Part shown: piece by piece, positions 13,684 to 23,387 of the stretch
Layout: every line of letters starts with the position of its first letter
Numbering within the stretch: position 1 is the first letter of the stretch
Origin: Coccinella septempunctata
Taxonomy: Eukaryota; Arthropoda; Insecta; Coleoptera; Coccinellidae
DNA length: 64,000 bases
Direction of reading: 5' to 3'
Assembly (NCBI RefSeq): GCF_907165205.1
Contig: NC_058193.1
Span: 36,969,021-37,033,020 of the forward strand
Translations under genes and position numbers: made by a program
The notes under the pieces: model-generated
What the model was told of the DNA's origin: nothing
Seen by the model: only the letters and a program-made list of their open reading frames with translations
The model's database searches: none

Positions 13684-13762
13684 GGTGATTGTTTCGTCCC
13701 GCTGCTAGGGTAGGACTCATCAGGTAGGTTATGAACCCTAGCAGCTACCTACGACAATCGCC
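13684..13762 (-). ncRNA. Hammerhead self-cleaving ribozyme 1 (type III layout)
   Basis: Read on the minus strand, stem III is GGCGATTGT with ACAATCACC (one C-A mismatch, including the core A-U pair). The cleavage triplet GTC puts the cut between 13753 and 13752. Stem I is GTAGGT with ACCTAC, followed by the core CTGATGA. Stem II is GTCC with GGAC, followed by the core GAAA. Loop 1 contains CTGCTAGGGT and loop 2 contains ACCCTAGCAG, fully complementary over 10 nt, giving a loop-loop contact. All core positions of the hammerhead fold are present. The stem III mismatch may weaken it relative to ribozyme 2. Confidence 0.9.
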
Positions 13763-14040
13763 AGCGCAGTTCGTGCCTGCTATTTACGCCGGTTACCTCG
13801 AGGGCAAAGAATAGTGCGTCGCCGGTGGCGCCATCCTTGGACGCAATAGACATGCCCTGTTAGCAACGGCAGTGGCTGGCATGGTACTACCATGGTGAGA
13901 TGAAGTACATCTCACCATAGGGGTACAACTACGCTGCTTCGCTGGCTTCTCAACCTGACTGAGGCAGCGATGCGATAATAGCAAAGATGTAAATCTTTGT
14001 ACGGTAGGTAGTGTACCGCCTCTTACGGAAATGGGAAAGG

Positions 14041-14345
14041 GCGTCTAAAGTAGCGTCAGAATACCAGGGATGAGAGCGAGCATCGGCATTGTGAATTTTT
14101 GAGCGAGCTCTAGTCTCAACCGGTCTGGCCTTCCGGGACTACGTTGTTAAGATACCCCCCTCCCACATTACGTCAGGGTGACCACGAAAATGACGTAAAA
14201 GCAAAGAGATACTCTTTGGCAGAAGCGTCTAGAGTAGCGTCAGAATACCAGACGTGGGAGCGAGCGTCAAGCTTTTGAATGTTTTGAGCGAGCTCTAGAC
14301 TCAACCGGTCTGGCCTTCTGGCTTCTGGCACACGTCAGGGTCACC
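14041..14345. repeat. Internal direct repeats of the ribozyme element
   Basis: Two copies start 183 bp apart (14041 and 14224), sharing GTAGCGTCAGAATACCAG, GAGCGAGCTCTAG and TCAACCGGTCTGGCCTTC in order, and each followed by ACGTCAGGGTGACCA or ACGTCAGGGTCACCA. They lie wholly within the predicted 680-nt circle unit. They may be structural or may record an earlier smaller unit. Confidence 0.7.
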
Positions 14346-14363
14346 ATTTTGGCGGGCTATTGG

Positions 14364-14442
14364 GGTGATTGTTTCGTCCCGCTGCCAGGGTCGGACTCAT
14401 CAGGTAGGTTATGAACCCTGGCAACTACCTACGACAATCACC
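14364..14442 (-). ncRNA. Hammerhead self-cleaving ribozyme 2 (type III layout)
   Basis: Read on the minus strand, stem III is a perfect 9-bp pairing of GGTGATTGT with ACAATCACC. Cleavage follows GTC, between 14433 and 14432. Stem I is GTAGGT with ACCTAC, the core CTGATGA follows, stem II is GTCC with GGAC, and the core GAAA leads into stem III. Loops 1 and 2 hold TGCCAGGGT and ACCCTGGCA, complementary over 9 nt. Length (79 nt) equals that of ribozyme 1, and the cut sites are 680 nt apart. Both catalytic strands are intact and no base is missing from the core, so self-cleavage is expected. Confidence 0.93.
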
Positions 14443-14463
14443 GAAGCAACGAAGTTCTGCCTG

Positions 14464-14472
14464 CTATTTAAG
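14464..14472 (-). promoter_or_regulatory. TATA-like motif upstream of ribozyme 2
   Basis: On the minus strand CTTAAATAG lies about 25 bases before the first base of ribozyme stem III. The equivalent place before ribozyme 1 (about 13784-13792) reads CGTAAATAG. The spacing fits a TATA box driving transcripts that start at or near the ribozyme. This role is inferred from motif and position. Confidence 0.4.
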
Positions 14473-14884
14473 CCGGTTACGTCGCGGGTACAGAGTAGTG
14501 CGTCGTCGGTAGCGCCATCGTTTGGCGTATGCTGCACCGCAATAGACATGCTACTCTGTTAGCACCTGTCGAGCGAGGTGGTGCCATCGTTTAGCTACCC
14601 TTGGTACTACCATGGTGAGATGAAATATTCATCTACCATGGATACACAAAGGATCAATCTATCATTAAAAAAATCAGCATATGTCCAGTGACTTTTTTCT
14701 GTCGACTACAACAGCTCCTCAAAGTTGACCAATTTTCCACTAAATGTGATTAATTTCCCAAAATACTGATCCTAGTAAAATCTAATTACATATTTGTGAT
14801 CTATAACCTCGAATTAGTCAGTAAAATGACCGGGCCGATATCGCTAAATGAATAATTCAATTCCTACATATTCTAGGAACATTC

Positions 14885-14889
14885 AAAAA
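14885..14889 (-). terminator. Pol III terminator of tRNA-Leu
   Basis: A run of five T on the minus strand, five bases beyond the tRNA 3' end, is the usual RNA polymerase III stop signal. Confidence 0.8.
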
Positions 14890-14894
14890 GTTTA

Positions 14895-14977
14895 TGTCAG
14901 AAGTGGGATTCGAACCCACGCCCACAGAGTGGACTGCGACCTGAACGCAGCGCCTTAGACCGCTCGGCCATCCTGAC
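14895..14977 (-). tRNA. tRNA-Leu (anticodon CAG)
   Basis: An 83-nt cloverleaf. The acceptor stem GTCAGGA pairs with TTCTGAC, followed by discriminator A. The D arm contains GGCCGAGCGGTCTAAGGC (box A). The anticodon stem CTGCG/CGCAG encloses loop TTCAGGT, giving anticodon CAG. A long variable arm typical of tRNA-Leu follows, then the T arm GTGGGTTCGAATCCCAC (box B). There is no intron. It lies next to the repeat nest but is itself undamaged, so it should be functional. Confidence 0.95.
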
Positions 14978-14989
14978 TCGTTGTAGAAT

Positions 14990-16540
14990 TAGAAATTTTT
15001 TAGGTACATTAGTGAGATAAATCAAAAACATCATTTAATAATATGAAATTTTCGAATTTTTGAGTCGAAAAGCAGCAATGGGTTGGGATATAAAAATGAG
15101 ACATGTTGTACAAAATTTTAAAATAAAAAAGAAACGTAACTTTGATAGTCGGAGATTGTCAGAGATTCTTTGGTGTCCTGAAAATATATAGGTTTTCGCT
15201 GATCTACCTTTTATATGTAAGTAATTTCACAGTTTAATCATTGAAATGCTATTTTCAAAACTAGCTAGACTAATTCGGTCTTCTCTCTGTGAGAATGGTA
15301 GCAGTTTATCAGCATGAGAAGCAGATATTTTGTTCCCAAAAAGGAAAGTGTTGATGATTCAATGACAAGTCATCCAATTTTCAATATAATTGGTTGTATC
15401 ATTCATTTATTATTAGAAAAAAACACTGGAGTCGTAGAAATGTTGAAAATATTACATAGACAATTTCCTCATTCCCGCGAAATTGGCTGCTCACAGATAA
15501 AACCGAAATTGCTACACCACTTGCCAAGCGAGAACCACCCCTAACTCAGATGCTCATACGGACCCGAATCCAGCCAACATGCCCTTTATGCATCGCAGGA
15601 GAATATTCGGCAATGGTATCGGCTAGACGTCGGCGATGACATTGACCCTAGTGCCGACGCCCCCATTCCAAAGAGACGGCGACGCTGCAACATTGATTGC
15701 TCGGGACACAACAGGCTTGGTTCCACAAGATAAAATTCGATACCATGTCCGATTGTTATTACCGGGCCCTAGAGAAAGATTCTCGACCATTTTTAGGGAT
15801 GATTTTCATTTTTGGTGGATGCGCGAATTTCGGGTACTTTGGGTTCTTGAATTTGGCGGGAAAAATCAATTAAATCTTTCAGGCGATAACCTTAACTCAT
15901 GGGAAACAATTGAATTGACATTATGGAAGGTTGATAAAAGAGAAAGAGTCACCATAATCATTCACTCAGTACCCCGGATAAAAAAATGTCTATCTGAAGT
16001 CTGAGATTCTTCTGGAAGTAAAAGAAAAGTCCATTCTTTCCCCATGCTCTTATCTCCATTACCTCACTACGCTTGCATCTCCCAAACAACCCGACAAATA
16101 TCATAATCTTCGGCTAGAGAAAGACCAGATCCAGGTCGCATCGCTCCGAGGAAAACAAGAGTAAAACTTGAATCGTCGGGATGCAACCGACGTCGTGACG
16201 CCATTCCTGGCCTACTTAGATCGCGGAGAGCGCCATCGGTATAAATCAACCGACAAAGGGGGAACTTTTCGCTGTGTGGAAGATTGCAAATTTTATAACG
16301 AAAATAAATGGAATCGTGAAAAGAAATTTGGATTTATTGGACGATTCCACCCTTCTGGGGTTTTCGGAACAGCAGATAAGTCGAGCGTCAGCAATTTTTC
16401 TATCTAGGTGGCAGTCGCATCTCGGAAGAGGGATGGAATTAGGAAATTTCGAAATCGTCGACTTTTTTATACTTATGATGAATTGTGGACTTCTATTCAT
16501 TTCCGTTTATAAATGGAAAATGGAAAAACAAAAAAAAATT
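14990..16540. other. Unassigned DNA
   Basis: Frames of up to 122 codons occur on both strands between 15300 and 16500 and overlap one another, without recognisable motifs. Nothing supports a gene. Confidence 0.3.
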
Positions 16541-16544
16541 ATTT

Positions 16545-17000
16545 TTTCGTAAACAGTGTCAGATATTTGAAAGTCTGGTATGAAAATATAGGTTTTCGAA
16601 CTTGCTAAATCTATGGAAGGCAATTCGGAAAGCCAATCTCCGCTCGTTTAGATTTTTGTCTTGGATATGGCATCCTTGATGAATTGCAAAATTCAATCTG
16701 CCACATCTCCTTTATATTCTTCCAATCCAATTGAGATTTGCGGTTCTATAATCAGCGATGGCAAGGCTCAAACCATGGCACAAAAATTCGATTTCGAAAA
16801 TCTCGATTTTTGGTCAAAAGAGAGCAGTGGGTTAGACCCTCCCTAAAATGGCATATTTGGTCTTCTGTCTCAAAATCAGGGTGTTCCATTACTGACCTAG
16901 GAAATGGGGTGCAAAGAAGTTGTATTGTAGATTCTAGAAAACCATACAATTGATGATTCCATGAAGAATTGCACTCCAGGAGCTTTCAAAATGAACCTAA
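16545..17000 (+). repeat. Dispersed, diverged copy of the 493-bp repeat
   Basis: It follows the order of the 56-58.6 kb array unit: GTGTCAGATATTTGAAAG, ATATAGGTTTTCGAAC, GATTTCGAAAATCTCGATTT, GGGTTAGACCCTCCCTAAA, AGATTCTAGAAAACCA and GAATTGCACTCCAG. Scattered substitutions and small indels indicate an old copy. It is a single unit, not tandem. Confidence 0.8.
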
Positions 17001-17194
17001 AAATAGCAAACAGCCTCAGACATTTGATTTTCTCAATGTTAAACTGTTGAATCCCCCTGAAATTTTGTTGGATCGAGAATAATTTCATTTAACCCCCTCA
17101 GATACCTCTCGCATGGTTTCAGAATAGCAATTCATACCAGAAAATCGCTGTCATTAAATTGACTTATCCCCTAAGCCCCGTGAATGATGGAACC

Positions 17195-17320
17195 TGCAAA
17201 AAGATGCGCACGGCTAGACGTCTCGAACGACCTTGGGAAGGGGCGCGGCGTCAAGGTCGTTGGCGTCGAAAAGCCACTCGGAATTGGCGCTCCCTTCACC
17301 TGTGACCTCAATGCAGATTA
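17195..17320. promoter_or_regulatory. GC-rich spot with two facing FTZ-F1/ERR-type sites
   Basis: CGACCTTGG (17228-17236, reverse complement CCAAGGTCG) and TCAAGGTCG (17251-17259) both fit the monomer nuclear-receptor consensus YCAAGGYCR bound by FTZ-F1 and ERR-type receptors. They face each other 14 bp apart in a GC-rich spacer, within a short CpG-containing stretch in AT-rich DNA. The regulatory role is inferred from the motifs only. Confidence 0.3.
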
Positions 17321-17329
17321 AAGAAAGGG

Positions 17330-20300
17330 CATGTGTATGAGTAATCAATCCCTTTCGGAATTCTACAATTTTTTGATGATAAAATAGAATTCAACCAACT
17401 TAGAACTGAGTTTTCTGCAAAAGTTTCAAGATTTTTCCTCCACTCAAATGACTATAGATCTTTGCCAAAGTTCAATTTTTCCATGTGATGGAATTTAGAT
17501 ATGTAAATGAATTTCTCACTAAAAGGGTGATAAGTTTTTCTCAAAATAGGGTTAGGTCAGGAACAAGTAGCGATTACATATGCAAATCTCGGTCATCGCG
17601 TGACTTGGAAGAATTCAGCTCACACCCAGATAAAGTTGTTTCCTTGTTTTATTTTTGGATGGTACTGAAATTCTCGAACTGGAAAATTCTGAACCTAATC
17701 AATGGGGTCGATCTTTGTTTGTATGGGAAAGCATTAAAAAATGTTGGATGGATTTTGGCGGAAGCTCTATCATTTGGTAAAGTGGCCTCACTGGGCATCC
17801 ACCAAATGACTACATGAAAAAAAATTAGTATCAGAAACATACTTTTTTTCCTTATCTACCGGTAGAGTAGAAATAACATATAAATCTCAGGATGACTGAG
17901 GCTTTCAAATTTTGTGTGAATCAATTTACATGCAATAATAGGACAGGTTTCTATAGTTGAACATTTCCAGTTTTCAATCATAGATGACACTAGGGATATG
18001 AAAAGGAGATATTGTGCAAATGAGTAAGGACAATAATGGTCCTTACACATACAAAATGGTCATACTTCATACTGGTTTCACTGGTCAAAGTATTCAGAAA
18101 GAAAAGAAGATTTTCAACAGATGACAGAAATTCAAACGAAGCAGGTGGATTATATATTACGTTCGAATTATTATGAAGCAAAGTTGAGTATTTACAACTT
18201 GTAGAACCAACTAAGGAACAAAGGCCATTTGGTCCATTCCTTATTGTATATGTTAATTATGATGAGTGAAGTATGAAGGTATGAAATAAAAATTTCGTAT
18301 TCCCATTTGAAAAAGCTAGGTGGTCTCCTGTTTCACCCTATAAATTTCAGCTTATACGGTAATTAGAGTCGTTCTGCCAAAGTCAGAATGTCTATTCGAA
18401 AAGAGAAAAAAAGGTTTCAAACATTGTCTCCATATTAATCGATATCGAAACCTACTGGAATCTCCAGAAATCATTTTTTTCGAACGGTGTTTCTGTGAAT
18501 TATACCTACTATCCCTGATGGTTAACTTTTTTGTAAATTTTCTGGGACACAAAACATTCGATGCTTTTGATCCCTGTCCTGTTGCTAAATCAAACCGTGT
18601 TTATTCATTCATACAACGTTTGGGTGATTGAACAAAAGCATTAAACAAAAATTCAATAATCATCATTAGCTTCCTTAAACGTAGGTATACATACATATAA
18701 ATTCCGAATCCTGAGTCATAATTTTCAATGCCGCATTAAATCTGCGACATTAGTCTGATACCTATCGCCCAAATATTTGCCACAAAAATCAGATAATATT
18801 GGAGCGGGGTTTTCAAGCTTTCACATTATTTGTGGTAGAATTTTTTTGCAAGCAGCTATGGTATTCAAATTGGATGGGATTAATCATATTTCATGAAGGT
18901 TAAACGTGTCATAAACCGCAAACTATTGTTTGAATTATGCAAATTTTGTAAATTGCCCATGAGGAATCTGTCAACTTAAAAAAATTGAGTAAATTATGGA
19001 AGAAAGTTTTGATGGATTTGAGAAGAAGTTACCCTTATTACTTATATCAAATAAACTATATCGTATAAGGCAATTCTTATAAATTTACCATGCAAAGATA
19101 TTCTAGCAGTTCGCACACAAAAAAATTCTCTTTTTTTAGGAAAAGCACTTTATCCCAAATACACCTTTTACGAATTTTCATTCCATCAATTCTGAACGCA
19201 TGAGGGGGCGCATTCAAGGGCTGCCAGTGTCCATTTCTAAGAATTACAGGTTGAGATTAAAGTTACTTTGTCCGGCAGCAGGTGTTTAGGACTCAGGTAG
19301 AAATTCCAAATAGTAAAGTTCAAAAAGCTACTTGCGTCACGTTCCACAAAAGTCCAACAATACCTGTACTAGCAGCGGTGTGAAAATAATTTACAGTTCC
19401 AGGACAATTGTTGGATTTTGGCAGGCGATTGTTGTAAAAATTAGCATTTTGGCAGATCGTATACACGGTTTATGGTACTTTAGTCAGATGTCGGCTTAGA
19501 TGGATTTGACTTTTCGACCAACAAATTTCTTTTATTGAGTTTTTATGAGCTGTTCGCAAATATTTTACAGATTGTAAAGTTTTTTCTGTAGGTATATTCT
19601 CGAGTTTTATATTCTTATTGTCCATATTTTTCTTGCTTTCAGAGGATAATATTAAAGATTACTCTTCATGTGCATGTATCTAAGTAGGGGTAGCTAAAAA
19701 TATTCATACACTTCCCAATGACAAGGAATTACCCTTTTAAATTTTACTATATTTCCACCCTGTACTTCACGACGTGATTTTACAGGTCTCACTATGAGAA
19801 AAAAACTGGTATCCACCTGAAATGCACCATGGGCAAAAAACCTGAATTTCTAGAATTATTTTGTCAAAATTTGGTAGAAATAGAAAATAAATTGGTGTGC
19901 ATTCATGTTTCGAACTTAAATTTCTGAAATACCTCAATATTCGCTCTAGCGGATGGAAATTCTAATTTACACGGAATCAGTGAAAGTGGATATTTCCAGT
20001 TTCTATGGATTTTGACGAAACACGAGCCATCTCGGGGAAACCAAAATTTAAATATGTGCCAGAGCAGCATCTGGTGCCGTAAACTGGAGGTAGCGATTGG
20101 CACTGATAGCTGAATAATTGGGACATAATGTATCGCATAATTCACTTGTAAAAACTTTCACATAAAATTTTAAGAAGCCTTTCACTGGGGAATTCGAAGC
20201 TGCCCGGTAAAGCGTAATTGGAAATACTCATTATGTAATAATGTATTCGAATTATATCATCATTGTTATGATTAGGGTATTATATGGTCAAGATCTTGAA

Positions 20301-21940
20301 ATCGGAGAATATGTTGAGCAGAGCAGTTAAAGAAATCTTTATAGCTAAAGGCATGGTTCGAAGTTACCACACTCGTTTTTTAATGTTTTTTTCTGTTAGT
20401 ATTTCACGCTACATAATCGGACATTCCAAGAACTATAATTCCGATCCCAAATAGAACAGAGACATAAAGAAAGCAAGAATTATCACAAATGTTGCCACAC
20501 TTTCAGCGTACCAATTTTCCGTTACCAATCAATCAATATTTTTACATTGTTTATCTATGAAAACAGTAAATTTCTGTTTCATGATTGATATCAGACAGTA
20601 TTTTTGACTTTCTCAGTCCTCATCGTAAAAAAAATCCTTGGACTTTCAACCTCATACTAGAATTTTTCTTTTTAAATCAGCACGTTTCAGTTTACAACGT
20701 TAGAGTGTAGGCTCAAGAAATCTGACCATTCGATAATCCTGGGATAGTTAGATTTTTTTTCAACTTGTACCTGAGGATTACACCTTTAGAAAAATATTTT
20801 TCGAAGCAAACTACACTGTTTCATTATGCGCAGTGGTTATTTTAAAATTATCAAATCTACCAGTATGAACGAGGAAACGAATGATATTTTCTCGAATTTA
20901 TACCAATGTCTACTCAGAACTAATTCCAATTTGTCTTTACCGAAGGAGTTCGTTTCATTAGCAATTCTTCAGACCAATTTCCTCAATTTTGCTTCTTATA
21001 TAAACAGAACGAAATATCAAGATAGCTTCTTTCGTTTGCCTTTGCTTGTGTTATGATTATTAATATCTATGTCTGTAATACGTCAGTTTCCAATTTAAAT
21101 TCATGTACGTAGAATGTATATTACACCGAATATTGTCGACTTTCACCGTCTATGATATAACTTTGGATGATTATCATCATACCTTAACCTAGCGTGGGCT
21201 ATCTCAGAAGAAAATATTTTTTTATTTATGTAAACTTTTTACTGTCTTTTGACTCGACCAAGTCTTGGAGCCAACGTATTCTGAAGAATTTGTTCTACAG
21301 AACAGAATCCTGTGGAACTAATATCCACTAGATTGATCAATTTTGTTGTGTTTTGTTTGATGGGTCATTCTTTTTGAAAATTTTGTCAATCAAGATTTTT
21401 CATCGAAATTTCACAGGTATGACATAGTCTCCTGAATCGTGGCTTATTATTTCTCAGAATGAATTTTTGGAATCGAACACAACTAAAAATGTATAAGATC
21501 CCTGAAATTCTAAAAATGTTTTGGTTAAACAAATTGAGGAACATCAAAATTGAGGGAATTTTAACACAAAATCAATTGAAAACTTACCACTTTACTTTTA
21601 TATTAGACATCGACCACTTTTGAGCTTTGCTTTATTTTTTATCAATTAATTTTAAAATATACCAAAATGCAGACTGTGAAACCCCAGAGAGAGGTTTCAA
21701 TTGTTGAATTTCGAGAGAAATAAGGATCTGAAATGTACTAGGTACCTATGGACCAATGTTTTAACAAATCCTGATTGAGAAATCGATTAGGATTCCATAT
21801 CAATTATCTGGAATTTCCATTCAGCATCCCTAAACGTTGGATAACTGATTTTCATCTGCTATTTTTTCAATTTAATTCAAACCTGAAGAAAATTCTAATG
21901 ATTTGATTCCAGCGACTGAACAACTGTCAAATCAAAGTTT
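17330..21940. other. Unassigned AT-rich DNA
   Basis: No gene, RNA or repeat recognised. Open frames are up to 110 codons and show no motifs. A small inverted pair, CCAACAAT (about 19352) and ATTGTTGG (about 19408), is the only local structure noted. Confidence 0.35.
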
Positions 21941-21949
21941 TTCGAGGTC

Positions 21950-22385
21950 CTCCTCAAAGAATCCAGTGAACAACAACCCTTCAACAGTATCAGAATGAAA
22001 AGATAGCGACAATCAGGAAGGATGTTCGTTCTCGAGAGCCTAGTGGGGTACACGGTGAGTGCAGAAAGTTGAGGAGAGGACCCATCATCAGACTGGCACT
22101 GGCCAGAGAGCTCAACAATATCAACAACCGGCGAAGAAGTAGTAGATCGTGTCGCGGTAGAGGAGCGCTCACAGACGAACGTGCTTCTGACGAACGAACG
22201 AACAACCCCTAGAAGAGGGCTGAATTAAAGACGATCCTTCATACCGGTTCTGGTCCTTGAAGAAGGAAGTGCATTGTGGAAGGATTCCGAACATGTCTAG
22301 TGGCCCATGTGAATAGGTGTTTTCATTAGTTGGTGTTTTGTGCGAGACAGTTTGGATTATTTTGTTTATCGACAACGGTAGGATT
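21950..22385 (+). promoter_or_regulatory. Candidate promoter or 5' non-coding exon
   Basis: This moderately GC-rich stretch stands out from its surroundings and has strong splice-donor words on the plus strand: CACG|GTGAGTGC (GT at 22055) and AACG|GTAGGA near 22376. The Patched-related gene starts its coding sequence immediately after an acceptor at 32192, so an upstream 5' UTR exon must exist. This is the nearest good candidate on the same strand, 10 kb away. The link is inference. Confidence 0.25.
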
Positions 22386-22650
22386 TTATTTATTTATTTT
22401 TAAGTTAGTATTAGTGATCCTTATGATCTTTTATCGATGGTTTTGTACGAAAAAGAAGGGAAGACATAGTTTCTAGATAATTCGTTAGCTTTTCTCAATT
22501 CCGATTCTTTGAATTGTTCGCATCTCTTACTTTCTCAGATTTCCCAAAATTTTGGGAATACATATTCAAAATTTAACACCCTAAATTTTTTCGGATCATT
22601 TCATTTTGCTCCATCTCAATCAGGAATAATAAAAAAAAACCAAAATTCAC

Positions 22651-22724
22651 TCTCTCCTGAGCCAGACTTGAACCTGCAATTGCACTGTGCTTGATCGAAG
22701 TTCTAACAACTGGGTCAAGGAACC
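22651..22724 (-). repeat. tRNA-like sequence, probable SINE or tRNA relic
   Basis: On the minus strand an A-box-like region (TTGACCCAGTTGTTAGAA) is followed about 45 bases later by a perfect B box, GGTTCAAGTCT (22664-22674). A T9 run (22631-22639), a Pol III stop, lies just downstream. The arms do not close into a good cloverleaf, so it is not a normal tRNA. A tRNA-derived SINE head or a decayed tRNA explains it best. Confidence 0.4.
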
Positions 22725-23187
22725 AGTTATAAGCAATATCACCCAACAACCAATATTTTTCAATATTATTTTCTGCTGAAAATCAATCGAAATCCCAAAT
22801 ACCTAAATCAATTAACTCATTATGTGGGAAAGTTCAGTAATGGGCTATATTCAAACCTGAAATGCACCTTCCCAAAATTTGCATGAGTAATTTGAATCAT
22901 TGGAATCAATTTATGAAAATGAGGCGCACTCATTGATTATCATATCGATATCACATTTTTGTTCCATTGACAATTATCTAGTTGGTTTCAATTCATTCAT
23001 TAAGATGGAATATCTGTTGAACAATTGTGGAATCACTGCTGGTACTAGACTGTCAACTCATTCAAGAATTTCTTCATTTTATTTCTTAACAAAAAACATT
23101 GGAATCGTGTATGATATCTTTAGAAAAGTGAATCAGAAGAATTCTTTAAATATATCATGTACAAATTCACACTCGAGATATGAATTC
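22725..23187. other. Unassigned AT-rich DNA
   Basis: Downstream flank of the serine-protease homologue. A 105-codon plus-strand frame (22900-23217) is low in complexity and matches no family I know. Confidence 0.35.
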
Positions 23188-23189
23188 GG

Positions 23190-23195
23190 TTTATT
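23190..23195 (-). promoter_or_regulatory. Poly(A) signal of the protease homologue
   Basis: AATAAA on the minus strand, about 190 bases past the stop. A second AATAAA at 23384-23389 overlaps the TAA stop itself and is too close to serve alone. Confidence 0.5.
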
Positions 23196-23387
23196 TCAAA
23201 CCAAAAACAACAACTGACATATTCAAGGCTTTATCGGAGCAAAAATTCAAAATTGTGTTGAAATATATCGACTCTAATTTGACGAGAAAAAAGGCTATTG
23301 GCAGGTTTTGGAAAAAGGAGTCTTCGTACGAAATCTTTTGAGCATTTTCTGATGCATATCTAAGCATCAATCGATAACCATCGTTTA

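Larger units (their letters stand above)
13351..14647 (-). mobile_element. Retrozyme-like ribozyme-bearing retroelement insertion
   Basis: This 1297-bp insertion is bracketed by a perfect 17-bp target duplication. Positions 13650-14645 are clearly richer in GC than the host repeat. It carries two direct repeats (about 13680-13920 and 14360-14645), each with a minus-strand hammerhead ribozyme and a terminal hairpin (13892-13918 and 14612-14639). Between them lie two further direct repeats 183 bp apart (starting 14041 and 14224). There is no protein-coding capacity. Cleavage at both ribozymes would release a 680-nt RNA (13753-14432). Direct repeats carrying hammerheads around a short non-coding body are the known plan of retrozymes, and Penelope-like elements also have hammerheads in their terminal repeats. 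The 13351-13650 part shares only a ~22-bp word (13610-13631) with the fold-back family and is otherwise unexplained. No poly(A) tail is visible. Confidence 0.75.
12905..14842. repeat. Fold-back element copy 2, left-truncated and split by an insertion
   Basis: The same fold-back family begins mid-arm at about 12905, passes the centre at about 13090-13107 (CCATACATATTATGTATGG), stops at 13350, and resumes at 14648 to the terminal GACCGGGCCGATATCGC near 14842. The break holds a 1297-bp insertion flanked by identical 17-bp copies of AAAGGATCAATCTATCA (13334-13350 and 14648-14664). Copy 1 has this word once at the equivalent place (AAGGGATCAGTCTATCA), so it is a target-site duplication. Confidence 0.85.
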
